Below, in pieces: positions 34,434 to 42,860 of a stretch of DNA of 53,762 nucleotides. The notes below the pieces were generated by a model. That model saw only the letters and a program-made list of their open reading frames with translations, did not search any database and was not told where the DNA came from. Location: NCBI GenBank assembly GCA_028279475.1, contig JANQNR010000014.1, forward strand, positions 1 through 53,762. The letters run 5' to 3'. A program made the translations under genes and the position numbers. Numbering within the stretch: position 1 is the first letter of the stretch; every line of letters starts with the position of its first letter. Origin of the DNA: Rickettsiales bacterium. Its GTDB lineage: Bacteria; Pseudomonadota; Alphaproteobacteria; Rickettsiales; UBA998.

Positions 34434-35751
34434 ATGCTAGAGACCAATCATTGCCCACCACAACGCTATGTCGTCGTGCTAACCCATGGCGATAGCTGGG
34501 GTGCTGTAAGCGCGAATAAGATCGTCAAACATCTCCACGAACATCATCCCGATCTGGGCATTTATCTGGTTGCCTCCACTGCGACCAAAGATGAACAAGG
34601 AGAAATCAAAACCCGACTGGATGATCTAAAAACATTTCGAGCACTCAAAGAAACTGATCTGCAAACCTATTTTGATGACATCAACCAGTTGTATGCACAA
34701 GCCCCTGACCTAGCGGCTTTGGAACAAATGCTCAGTGGTGACTGCTCTCCAGAAGATTTGACAATTGATCCGCTGGAAACCGGAAAACAAATGGGTACCA
34801 TTGCATTCACACCGACCTAATGATACCTTCACCCAGCTGGCACAGCGATACTGCCACGATGAAACCATACATTACACCTCATCCGGTGGATTCAAGGGCG
34901 GTAAGGAAGTTGCCGAGTTGATTGCACAACTCGAAGAAACACACGGGCACGGCCCTGAAGTCCTGCTTTCCGTTGATACCATGGCCATTCTTCCGGGCGA
35001 TTTGTTGGAGAAATACCAATGCTTCAGCACCCACCCCGGCCCTTTAGATACACGCAAAATTGAAGGCATGCAGGGCACATTACGTTCATTGGTCAACCAT
35101 ATTTTCTATGACCGTGAGGGTAATTCACTCTCCCCCCATCATCCATTGGGGCTAGGCCAAGCCTACGTTAAAGGCACCTTATTCATGCAGCATCCGGAAC
35201 TGGACAAGGGGCCACCGTTAGAAACCACCTTCACACCGGTGGTTCCCGGCATGTGCGATTACCAAATCCGTCATGAGGTCTACCACAGCCTAACCGATGC
35301 CATGATTGACCATCTACCTGATTTGCTGGATACAGAAAAGCGTGCCGCTCTGGTCGAACGCATCACCCAAGAAAAAGCAGCATTGGACGAAGAGCCAACC
35401 GCACGCATTGGACGTCTGGAGAAAGATGAACTCAGCAAGTGGCAGCAACAGGCCATCGGATTTGGTGACGGCGAAGGCAATGTAACGATATTGCAAAATC
35501 AGATCATCAACCCGGATTACTTCAAATCTTTGATGCGGAAATTTTTTCCAGGGTCGGACACTCTGTTTGAGTCTGCCTATGAAGAAAATTTTGGAGAGCA
35601 TGTGACACAACTTCAAGAACAGCAACAATCACATTTGACGGATTCTTGGGCACGCTACCACAGGGACAAACCAGGTGTAACGATTACACTATATGAACCC
35701 GGAACGACCAAAATTGCCGCTACGTACCAAAACGAATACCTCACACACTAG
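34434..35751 (+). pseudogene. Formyltransferase-fold gene split by a frameshift
   Basis: Two overlapping frames encode consecutive parts of one protein of about 438 residues. The first part (34434-34820) starts RYVVVLTHGDSWGAVSANKI, like the N-terminal Rossmann strand of PurN/Fmt enzymes. The second (open from 34762 to 35751) carries VLLSVDTMAILPGDLLEKY, THPGPLDTRKIEGMQG and HPELDKGPPLETTFTPV, which match the HPGP and ELDxGP catalytic motifs of formyltransferases. The phase change equals one extra base; dropping one A from the AAAA run at 34783-34786 would restore the frame. The usual catalytic Asn two residues before the His is Ser here. It could be a true pseudogene, a sequencing error or programmed frameshifting. 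Confidence 0.55.
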
Positions 35752-36638
35752 TGCATTTTGCGCAGCTGTGCCTCTATACTTGCCCAAGAAGCAGCCATGA
35801 CCAGCAGGATGATCAACAGTGGATTCAACAGATAATAGACCCAGATCGCCTGTAATTCCGTTGCACTGTCGATCAGAAACGCAGCATCGAACCGGGATTT
35901 AACGGTTTCAATGAAGAGAACGGACAGGAATGTCCCGGCCAGCACACCCTGCAACGCCATCAGCGCGGCACGTTTGATGAATTGGCGGTTGATATACGTG
36001 TCGCTAGCGCCAAGATGGTGAAGAATTTCGATGTGGCGACGATGCACCCCCAGATTGATACGGCTGGTAATGACGACGATCAGGGTAGTGCAGGCAATCA
36101 CGATCAGCCCAAGGATGTAAATCCCGGTTTTTACCAGTTCGCTGGAACGGTTAAACGCAGCAATACTGTCATCGTAGCTTTCCAGTAACGCCCCTTCCAC
36201 CGAGGCATCCAGATGCTTTTGGATGGCCGCCTGCACCGTATCGCGCTGCACCGGATCATTCAGGGTAATGTCCAGAATGGTAGGTACCGGCATCCCGCTG
36301 GCAATATCCTGCTCCAGCCCCAGCCATAACCCCAAAAACTGATGCACCTGCGAGCGGGAAATCCGCTCAATCTGGTCGATACCATCCATGCTATTCAGCG
36401 TTTCGTAGAGCTGCGCGGCTGCCATGTCATCCATATGGTGGGGCAAATGCAGGTGAAGGCGCTGGGATAATTCTTCCGAACCGGAAAGCGTCACCTGCTT
36501 GATGTAAGCGGCGCTGTGGGTCATGCTAATGCTGAGTAACGTAAGGAAAGCGATGACTAGCGGCAGGGCGGCCAGCGTCGTATCCTGTCGGAACGCGAAG
36601 TCCGAATGAAGGGCAGCCCTAAGCCTGTGTGTCCACAT
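35748..36638 (-). CDS. ftsX: FtsX-like cell division ABC permease
   Basis: FtsX works with the ATPase FtsE to activate septal peptidoglycan hydrolases. The protein has about 296 residues with one N-terminal membrane helix (LPLVIAFLTLLSISMT), a periplasmic domain and three C-terminal helices (GIYILGLIVIACTTLIVVI, LMALQGVLAGTFLSVLFI, YYLLNPLLIILLVMAASW). The conserved cytoplasmic loop is RRHIEILHHLGASDTYINRQF. The start is uncertain (36638 or 36653, both inside the grpE end). No ftsE is adjacent, which is unusual. The stop overlaps the convergent formyltransferase-like gene by 3 bases. Confidence 0.82.
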   Translation of the reverse strand: MWTHRLRAALHSDFAFRQDTTLAALPLVIAFLTLLSISMTHSAAYIKQVTLSGSEELSQRLHLHLPHHMDDMAAAQLYETLNSMDGIDQIERISRSQVHQFLGLWLGLEQDIASGMPVPTILDITLNDPVQRDTVQAAIQKHLDASVEGALLESYDDSIAAFNRSSELVKTGIYILGLIVIACTTLIVVITSRINLGVHRRHIEILHHLGASDTYINRQFIKRAALMALQGVLAGTFLSVLFIETVKSRFDAAFLIDSATELQAIWVYYLLNPLLIILLVMAASWASIEAQLRKMH

Positions 36639-37329
36639 GCTGGGGTGCCTCATCACCGCCGGATTGATTGTCTGTGGATTTCGGAGCAGTGGCCACGGCG
36701 ACCAGCGCCGGTTGCAACAGACGGTCATGAATGGTGTATGCGGCCTGCAAGACCTGCACCACCGTGCCTTCCGGATGTTCCGTGGTTTCCACCTTGTTCA
36801 TCGCCTGGTGCAGATTATGATCGAAGGGTTGTCCCATCGGGTCGATGCGGGTGATCTGGTGTTTAGCAAAGGCCTGGGTCATTTCGCTGAGCGTCATATC
36901 CACGCCCATCGCCAAATTATTGAGTTGAGCGTCGGCTTTGCGTGCTTCGTCACTGATGCTGGCGCTGGCACGCGACAGATTTTCAAATACGCTGATCAGA
37001 TCACGCGCAAATCCGGTAACGGCGAATTTGGTAGTTTCCTTCTGTTCGCGCTCAGCCCGACGGCGGGTATTCTCAGCATCGGCAGTGGCGCGCAATGCTT
37101 TGTCACGTAAGGCAGCATTTTCTGCTTCTAACTCGGCGATGCGCGGTGTCGGATCATCCACCGCCTCCGAATCCGTAGTGGGCGGTGCATCGGACGTGGC
37201 ATTACGAATCGCCTCCGCCAGTGATTCCATGGCTTCCTGTTCACCGGACAACGTATCCGGTGCGCTGGCATCAGTATCGCTTTGCGTATTATCGTTGGAA
37301 GGTGTGGCTGCTTCGGGTTTCTGTGTCAT
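36619..37329 (-). CDS. grpE: Nucleotide exchange factor GrpE
   Basis: GrpE is the DnaK co-chaperone that releases ADP and acts as a thermosensor. The 236-residue protein has an acidic disordered N-terminus, then the long coiled coil RIAELEAENAALRDKALRATADAENTRRRAEREQ. The beta-wing region DPMGQPFDHNLHQAM with PEGTVVQVLQAAYTIHDRLLQPALVAV is the family signature. I start at ATG 37329 (MTQKPEA). A perfect 7-base hairpin ends one base before this ATG. dnaK and hrcA are not adjacent. ftsX overlaps its end by 20 bases. Confidence 0.94.
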   Translation of the reverse strand: MTQKPEAATPSNDNTQSDTDASAPDTLSGEQEAMESLAEAIRNATSDAPPTTDSEAVDDPTPRIAELEAENAALRDKALRATADAENTRRRAEREQKETTKFAVTGFARDLISVFENLSRASASISDEARKADAQLNNLAMGVDMTLSEMTQAFAKHQITRIDPMGQPFDHNLHQAMNKVETTEHPEGTVVQVLQAAYTIHDRLLQPALVAVATAPKSTDNQSGGDEAPQHVDTQA

Positions 37330-37330
37330 A

Positions 37331-37348
37331 GCGCTATCAAAATAGCGC
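37331..37348 (-). promoter_or_regulatory. Hairpin abutting the grpE start codon
   Basis: On the minus strand GCGCTAT-TTTG-ATAGCGC forms a perfect 7-base stem with a 4-base loop, one base before the ATG. No clear SD lies outside it. It could act as a thermosensitive block to translation; it might also be a relic of the hairpin family (compare the outer stem of H4). Confidence 0.55.
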
Positions 37349-37531
37349 AATCACGCAGGAAATCAAGATGCGATCAGCTACTCTAGAACTAACTTATAAA
37401 TTGAAAAGCTAGGGGCATGCACATCAAAGATTAAAGTACTTCCTTAGAAAAAGCTTCATTAATTTGTCATTTGCTTTAAAGCTTAGCTCATTTATTAGTA
37501 TTGACATTTATTAATAATAGATACATCCACA

Positions 37532-38227
37532 ATGCAGCAAATACTTCATACACATGTTAACCCAAACCCGTGGCCTAAGAGTGAGCACCATATAACCTTT
37601 GCAAGAAAGCATTTTATTGGTGCTAAACCATGTGAACAAGATGCAGAGGTTTTAAGTATAGCTATAAATCATGCCATTACGTCTGGGAGGAAAGGCTTAT
37701 GGCTTGAGTTTGGGACAGGTAGAGGGGATAGCACAAAATATATTTGTGATAGACTGAAAGAAAAAAATGAAGAAAACCCTATCCTGCACACATTTGATAG
37801 TGGTGAAGGATTACCAGAAGATTGGAGAAAAAATTTTCCACAGGGAACCTTTGCTTGGGAAAAAGGGAAAATTCCCGATCTGCCAAAAAATTCGGAACTT
37901 CATGTGGGACTGTTTGAACAATCCTTACCAGATTTCATTTTGGAACATAGAGATACTCTCGAGAAAGATGGCATTGCATTCCTGAGCATTGATTGCGATT
38001 TATATTCATCCACAAAAACTATATTTGATGCGTTAGCCCCATACTTGAACAAAGAGACAGTCGTATTTTTTGATGAATTATATAATTATGAAGGCTTTGA
38101 GAACCATGAATGGAAAGCATGGACTGAGTATCTTGAACCTAGGACAGCAGTGCAAGAGATAGAATACCTTGGTTATAATGTGAACCAAGCGCAAGTCGCT
38201 TCATTAGTAAGACCAATCAATATTTGA
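37532..38227 (+). CDS. Class I SAM-dependent methyltransferase, TylF/MycF-like
   Basis: This is a 231-residue cytosolic methyltransferase. The SAM-binding motif is LWLEFGTGRGDSTKYI (residues about 56-71). HTFDSGEGLPEDW follows, then FLSIDCDLYSSTKTIFDALAPYL with the acidic metal-binding pattern, VVFFDELYNYEGFENHEWKAW and a final strand. This is the layout of macrocin-O-methyltransferase-like proteins that modify sugars or small molecules; the acceptor is unknown. The gene and its flanks are visibly more A+T-rich than clpA and grpE on either side, suggesting horizontal gain. A terminator follows. Confidence 0.78.
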   Translation: MQQILHTHVNPNPWPKSEHHITFARKHFIGAKPCEQDAEVLSIAINHAITSGRKGLWLEFGTGRGDSTKYICDRLKEKNEENPILHTFDSGEGLPEDWRKNFPQGTFAWEKGKIPDLPKNSELHVGLFEQSLPDFILEHRDTLEKDGIAFLSIDCDLYSSTKTIFDALAPYLNKETVVFFDELYNYEGFENHEWKAWTEYLEPRTAVQEIEYLGYNVNQAQVASLVRPINI

Positions 38228-38233
38228 TTAGGG

Positions 38234-38262
38234 AACCAACTTTTTCTCTTTTTGGTTTTTTA
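38234..38262 (+). terminator. Rho-independent terminator after the methyltransferase gene
   Basis: AACCAA (38234-38239) pairs with TTGGTT (38252-38257) around a pyrimidine loop and runs into further T residues. It ends the plus-strand gene before the convergent clpA. Confidence 0.6.
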
Positions 38263-38284
38263 TAATATGTATGGCTTATGAAAT

Positions 38285-40642
38285 CTAAGACACGACCAAT
38301 GCGTTTTTCTTGCTGCTCTGCTTCTTCGCCGCTTTGGCTCGGGTTTTTAGCTGCAACGCGTCGTCCTTGACCAACACTTCCACACTACCGCCCTTGCTAA
38401 GGGTACCGAACAGAATGTCATCGGCCAGTGGCTTCTTGATATGCTCGGCAATCAGTCGTCCCAGCGGGCGGGCGCCGTTCTTGCGATCATAGCCGTTGTC
38501 AATCAACCAAGCGGCTGCTTCCGGTGACAGATCAATGCTGATGTTGCGATCGGCCAGTTGCGTCTCCAGACGGTCGATAAATTTGCGCACGACCTTGCCA
38601 ATTACCTCTTCGCTCAGATGGGTGAACGGAATGATGGCATCGAGGCGATTGCGGAATTCCGGGCTGAACAGGCGGTTCACCGCATCGGTGTCCTCGCCTT
38701 CGCGTGCCGCGCGCCCGAACCCAATCGGAGCACGTTCCATATCCGCAGCACCGGCATTACTAGTCATGATGAGGATGACATTGCGGAAATCCACGGTACG
38801 GCCATTCTGGTCGGTCAGTTTCCCGTAATCCATGACTTGCAGAAGGATGTTGAAAATATCCGGATGAGCCTTCTCGATTTCGTCGAGCAGGACAATCGCA
38901 AATGGTGTTTTGCTGACCGCATCCGTCAAAATCCCGCCTTCCTCGTGACCAACATAGCCCGGAGGCGCGCCGATCAGCGTAGCAACAGAATGTTTCTCCA
39001 TATATTCGGACATGTCATAGCGCAGCAACTCCATGCCCATGGATTTGGCCAACTGGTTCGCCACTTCGGTTTTCCCAACACCGGTCGGGCCGGTAAACAG
39101 GTAATTCCCGATCGGCTTTTCCGGATCGCGCAGCCCAGCACGTGAAACTTTCAGTGCGGTAGCAACCTGCTTGACAGCGTCGTCCTGGCCGAAGATGGTT
39201 TTTTGTAACGTGGCCTCCAGATTGCGCAGCACCGTGGCGTCGTCCATGGTAACATTCTTGGATGGCATGCGCGCTACTTTAGCGACAATGGCTTCAATAT
39301 CTTTCGGCGTAATCGTTTTCTTGCGCTTGCTGGCAGGAAGCAGCATCTGCGCTGCGCCAGCCTCGTCCAACACGTCAATGGCCTTGTCCGGTAGCTGACG
39401 GTCATGGATGTAACGTGCCGAGAGTTCGGCGGCAGTTTTCACCGCTGCAGGCGTATAGCGAATCTGGTGATGTGACTCGTAGTAAGGTTGCAAGCCACGC
39501 AGAATCTTCACCGTGGTCTCTACATCCGGCTCGTTGACATCGATTTTCTGGAAGCGACGGGCGAGGGCGCGGTCTTTCTCAATGTGATTCTTATATTCGC
39601 GGAACGTGGTGGATCCCATGCAGCGGAATTTGCCACGTGCCAGCGCCGGTTTCAGCAGGTTGCAGGCATCCAGTGCACCACCGGATGTCGATCCAGCACC
39701 AATGATGGTATGGATTTCATCAATGAACAGTACCGCACCTGGTAGTTTTTCAATTTCTCCGATGACAGATTTCATCCGCTCCTCAAAATCACCGCGATAG
39801 CGGGTACCCGCCATGAGTGATCCCATATCCAGTGAAAAGATCACGGTGTTTTTCAGCACATCCGGCACTTCATTACGAATGATGCGCAGCGCCAGTCCCT
39901 CAGCAATGGCGGTTTTCCCGACACCGGCTTCACCGACATAGAGCGGGTTATTTTTCGTACGGCGCGCCAACACTTGGATGGTACGTTCCACTTCTTCTTC
40001 GCGCCCAACCAGAATATCGGTCTTTCCGGCCAATGCTTTCTTATTCAGGTTGACACAAAACTGAGTCAGTGCGTCATTTTCGCTGCTATCCTCATTGGTT
40101 CCGGGCCCGAAATCATAGGGTGCTTCCAGATTATCATCATCTAATGGCAGCTCACCATTCATTCCCGGCTTGCCCGTGTGATGGCTGCTGCCGATGCGCA
40201 TATAGTCGCCATATTTCACAATACCATGGCTGATGTAGTTCACTATATCCAGGCGGGCGATATTTTGCTCGGCCAGGAAGAACACCGCATGGGAATCTTT
40301 TTCGGAAAATAAGGCGACCAGCACATTGGCACCCGTCACTTCATTTTTGCCAGCAGATTGGACATGAATTGCCGCGCGGTGTACGGCACGTTGGAACCCG
40401 GCAGTAGGTTTAGCTTCGTCCAGCTCTTCAATCACCAATGATTCCAGATCCTGCTCTAAGAAGGCTGCCAATTGCCGCTTCAATTCGTTCAGATCAACGC
40501 CGCAACCGCGCAATACGGCGGACGCATCCGGGTCATCACTCAGCGATAACAGCAAATGTTCCAGCGTCGCAAATTCATGGCGATGCACCTTGGCAATAGC
40601 AAGTGCGCGATGTAGCGTAGATTCCAGATTCTTTGACAACAT
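38285..40642 (-). CDS. clpA: ATP-dependent Clp protease ATP-binding subunit ClpA
   Basis: ClpA is the AAA+ unfoldase that feeds ClpP, including N-degron substrates from ClpS and tmRNA-tagged proteins. The 785-residue protein has the Clp N-domain (residues 1-145), a first AAA+ module with GEAGVGKTAIAEGLA and VLFIDEIHTIIGAG, and a second with GPTGVGKTEVANQL and IVLLDEIEKAHPDIFNILLQVMD. The linker (LPASKRKKTI) lacks the ClpB middle coiled coil, so it is ClpA rather than ClpB. It ends in a Lys-rich tail. clpS is 83 bases upstream on the same strand. Confidence 0.97.
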   Translation of the reverse strand: MLSKNLESTLHRALAIAKVHRHEFATLEHLLLSLSDDPDASAVLRGCGVDLNELKRQLAAFLEQDLESLVIEELDEAKPTAGFQRAVHRAAIHVQSAGKNEVTGANVLVALFSEKDSHAVFFLAEQNIARLDIVNYISHGIVKYGDYMRIGSSHHTGKPGMNGELPLDDDNLEAPYDFGPGTNEDSSENDALTQFCVNLNKKALAGKTDILVGREEEVERTIQVLARRTKNNPLYVGEAGVGKTAIAEGLALRIIRNEVPDVLKNTVIFSLDMGSLMAGTRYRGDFEERMKSVIGEIEKLPGAVLFIDEIHTIIGAGSTSGGALDACNLLKPALARGKFRCMGSTTFREYKNHIEKDRALARRFQKIDVNEPDVETTVKILRGLQPYYESHHQIRYTPAAVKTAAELSARYIHDRQLPDKAIDVLDEAGAAQMLLPASKRKKTITPKDIEAIVAKVARMPSKNVTMDDATVLRNLEATLQKTIFGQDDAVKQVATALKVSRAGLRDPEKPIGNYLFTGPTGVGKTEVANQLAKSMGMELLRYDMSEYMEKHSVATLIGAPPGYVGHEEGGILTDAVSKTPFAIVLLDEIEKAHPDIFNILLQVMDYGKLTDQNGRTVDFRNVILIMTSNAGAADMERAPIGFGRAAREGEDTDAVNRLFSPEFRNRLDAIIPFTHLSEEVIGKVVRKFIDRLETQLADRNISIDLSPEAAAWLIDNGYDRKNGARPLGRLIAEHIKKPLADDILFGTLSKGGSVEVLVKDDALQLKTRAKAAKKQSSKKNALVVS

Positions 40643-40725
40643 GACCCTAATATTCCTCTGTTTGCTCTCTTAACACTTGTACCCTGAAAACCTTTCAAAA
40701 GTATTAGTGTATTAGCAATTATTCT

Positions 40726-41136
40726 TTATGCTTGCTCTATGCGACATTGCAGGGGGTAGTCATGCTCGCGGGCGTGCGCATGCACCATCTCGATTTTGGT
40801 TTCAGCGACGTCGCGGGTGTAGGTACCGCAATGTGCTGCTTCCTGATGGTGTATCTGCAACATGGTACTGATCGCATCTTCATGGTTCATCCGGAAGATG
40901 GTTTTCAGGACCACGACGACGAAATCCATGGGGGTAAAATCGTCGTTGAGCATGATGACCTTGAACATCGGAGGCCGTTTGACTTTCGTTTTCGGCTCTA
41001 ACAACAGCAGATCGCCGGTGTCCTTTTTTGGGTCATTGCCCGTAGGATGTTGCAGAGGTCTCCCCTCGGAACATACGGATTTCTCTGGCTCGAAAGCCTG
41101 GGAAACGCGTTGTGTTCGTATCTGTAATCCTGCCAT
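40726..41136 (-). CDS. clpS: ClpA adaptor protein ClpS
   Basis: ClpS binds N-end-rule substrates and docks on the ClpA N-domain. The core is PPMFKVIMLNDDFTPMDFVVVVL, then IHHQEAAHCGTYTRDVAETKIEMVHAHAREHDYPLQCRIE, with the N-degron pocket residues (NDD and the first His region) present. From ATG 41136 it has 136 residues. The N-terminal 50 residues before the core are longer than in E. coli (106 in total), so a later start is possible; the intrinsic extension helps deliver substrates in other species. Confidence 0.93.
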   Translation of the reverse strand: MAGLQIRTQRVSQAFEPEKSVCSEGRPLQHPTGNDPKKDTGDLLLLEPKTKVKRPPMFKVIMLNDDFTPMDFVVVVLKTIFRMNHEDAISTMLQIHHQEAAHCGTYTRDVAETKIEMVHAHAREHDYPLQCRIEQA

Positions 41137-41274
41137 CAAAACGATAATATCCGGTTAAAAATGCCTTTCCAAAATATGTATTTCCGGAGTTTTTTTCAAG
41201 GAGCGGCTGGTAACGCCTGCAAGCATTGAAAAAATGAAAGGTGAATCTCTCTTTCCTTGCCACCTATTTTACAG

Positions 41275-41280
41275 TATAAT
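41275..41280 (+). promoter_or_regulatory. -10 box of the ssrA promoter
   Basis: A consensus TATAAT at 41275-41280 would start transcription near 41287. The -35 region is weak. It lies just upstream of the acceptor piece of the permuted tmRNA. Confidence 0.6.
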
Positions 41281-41367
41281 GCAGGTGTCGTGCAAGCGAC
41301 TATGGTAATACACTATCGCCTGGAATAGGCGTTCTGGACCCGGGGGCAGTACCCGGCATCTCCACCA

Positions 41368-41519
41368 AAGTCCGCAGTTGGTAAGCGTTAGCGAACCTTA
41401 CGAGGACTTTGCCTCGCCGTAGCCTTTAGGCGAAGGCGGGCTGTCCGCTTCCGTCCTTCAGACTATAGCGTGACGCGCAAAATTCTCAAGCTTCGCACAG
41501 CTCAGCAGCGAATTTTGGC
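41368..41519 (+). other. Structured spacer between the two tmRNA pieces
   Basis: These 152 bases should be removed from the precursor. They hold three hairpins: AAAGTCC (41367-41373) with GGACTTT (41404-41410) enclosing GTAAG/CTTAC; a nested G+C-rich stem around 41411-41442 (CCTCGCC, GCCTTTAGGC and GGCGGG); and AAAATTC (41479-41485) with GAATTTT (41510-41516), which ends 3 bases before the mature 5' end. These stems probably guide RNase processing. Confidence 0.65.
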
Positions 41520-41623
41520 GGGGATGACACAGCATCGACAGGCGCAATAAAGAGGAAATGGTTACCCGGTCTGAGTACCGCCGCATATGCATCCTGCATA
41601 TGATGGGCTCACATTCAATAAGT

Positions 41624-41692
41624 GCAAACGATAATGTCGCACTTGTTGCTGCTAACGATAACAACTTCGTAGCGGATCGCGCTGCTGCCTAA
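41624..41692 (+). other. tmRNA tag-peptide reading frame with duplicated ANDN
   Basis: The resume codon GCA at 41624 opens a 22-codon frame ending in TAA. The peptide is ANDNVALVA followed by ANDNNFVADRAAA. Alphaproteobacterial tags usually start with ANDN once and have 10-15 residues. The small hydrophobic end (AAA) suits ClpA/ClpX recognition. Confidence 0.85.
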
Positions 41693-41815
41693 GGGTAGCA
41701 TGTGATCTCTAGCAGTGAACGCGGCTTGGGGGTGCCGGGCAACAGAAACCCCCGCTTTATTAAACGATATTAAAAAGTATATTACCGTCCATATATTTTG
41801 TGATATAGGATGAGA

Positions 41816-42688
41816 ATGTTAAAAATTTCATTCTGTACCACGTGTAAAGGGCGTCTTGAGCATCTTAAACAAACACTGCCTCAGAATTTGGCGGATAATG
41901 CCGATTATCCTAACATTGAATTTGTGATTCTCGATTACAACAGCAGGGATGGTCTGGGGGATTGGATACAGAAAAACTATGCGGATGAAATAGAATCAGG
42001 TCGGATACGCTACGTGCATTACCCTGAACCCGAACATTTCCAGCTTGCTCATGCCAAAAATATGGCACATCGTATGGCAACCGGCGATGTATTAGTGAAT
42101 CTGGATGCAGATAATTATACCGGTTTAGGTTATGCACATTGGGCTAATGAAAGATTCACAGCAAACCAAGATATTATTATTCGTCCTGGGCTGAATCATC
42201 ATCATACATCCGGTTCAGGGCCAGTACGGGGCAGGATCGCTATTCACCGTGATCACTTCATGAAATTACACGGATATGATGAACGCATTACCAGTTGGGG
42301 ACAGCATGGAGGCGACGATAACAATTTGACGGATCGTGCTAAAGCATCAGGTTTAAGATGGGTTGACCCTGCGCCTGACCATATTGGAGATTTTATTCAA
42401 CATGATGATGAGATGCGTGTTATGCATGCTAGCCAGGAAGATCGGGAAATATCTACTGATATTATCGAGCAACATCAGAGCATACGATCCTTGCCTGGTC
42501 GTGCATTTAAGCGCCTAATACCAAAACCACAGGCAAACCCTGACGGAAATTTTGGCTGCGGAACCGTCTATGTCAATTTCTCCGAAGAACCTACTGTTAT
42601 TGCACCAATGGATACAATGCGTGCGGTAGATCGTCTACAACATCGACAATGCGCCGGCGACAGCACTTCCTTCAACGCAGGTAGATAG
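41816..42688 (+). CDS. Family 2-like glycosyltransferase
   Basis: This 290-residue GT-A fold protein starts MLKISFCTTCKGRLEHLKQTLPQ, with the first beta strand and sugar-nucleotide region. It has FVILDYNSRDGLGDWI, LVNLDADNYTG (DxD-type metal motif), and the C-terminal acceptor motif KLHGYDERITSWGQHGGDDNNLTDRAKASG seen in galactosyltransferase-type GT2 domains. I chose ATG 41816, which has AGGA 8 bases upstream; 41810 is also possible. The acceptor is unknown, and flagellin or surface glycans are conceivable. It sits alone between ssrA and tRNA-Gly, a pair of RNA genes that often flank acquired DNA. Confidence 0.82.
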   Translation: MLKISFCTTCKGRLEHLKQTLPQNLADNADYPNIEFVILDYNSRDGLGDWIQKNYADEIESGRIRYVHYPEPEHFQLAHAKNMAHRMATGDVLVNLDADNYTGLGYAHWANERFTANQDIIIRPGLNHHHTSGSGPVRGRIAIHRDHFMKLHGYDERITSWGQHGGDDNNLTDRAKASGLRWVDPAPDHIGDFIQHDDEMRVMHASQEDREISTDIIEQHQSIRSLPGRAFKRLIPKPQANPDGNFGCGTVYVNFSEEPTVIAPMDTMRAVDRLQHRQCAGDSTSFNAGR

Positions 42689-42704
42689 ATCGCAAATACA
42701 AATA

Positions 42705-42779
42705 TGGAGCGGGTGAAGAGATTCGAACTCTCGACTTCAACCTTGGCAAGGTTGCGCTCTACCCCTGAGCTACACCCGC
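42705..42779 (-). tRNA. tRNA-Gly (anticodon GCC), CCA encoded
   Basis: On the minus strand the acceptor stem GCGGGTG pairs with CACCCGC, followed by discriminator T and an encoded CCA. The anticodon arm is CAACC-TTGCCAA-GGTTG with anticodon GCC, and the T arm carries GTTCGAATC. The cloverleaf is complete at 72 bases plus CCA. Confidence 0.96.
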
Positions 42780-42860
42780 TGAATTGTGCCATCATTTGTA
42801 GAGGTTGCGCATCTTACCGTCCTTGTGCTAATTTGCAAGTGTAAATCTGCGACCCCAATT

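Larger units (their letters stand above)
41287..41757 (+). ncRNA. ssrA: Transfer-messenger RNA, circularly permuted two-piece type
   Basis: tmRNA rescues stalled ribosomes and tags their products for ClpAP-type proteases. The gene is permuted as in alphaproteobacteria. The acceptor piece comes first, with a T-arm CCGGG-GGCAGTA-CCCGG and the 3' end CATCTCC-ACCA (CCA ends at 41367). A spacer follows, and then the coding piece begins GGGGATG at 41520. GGGGATG pairs with CATCTCC over 7 base pairs, with a G-U at the third position, the alanine identity mark. The tag frame starts at 41624. The 3' end closes with a GGGGGT/AACCCCC stem near 41729-41755. The 5' end is estimated from the -10 box. Confidence 0.93.
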
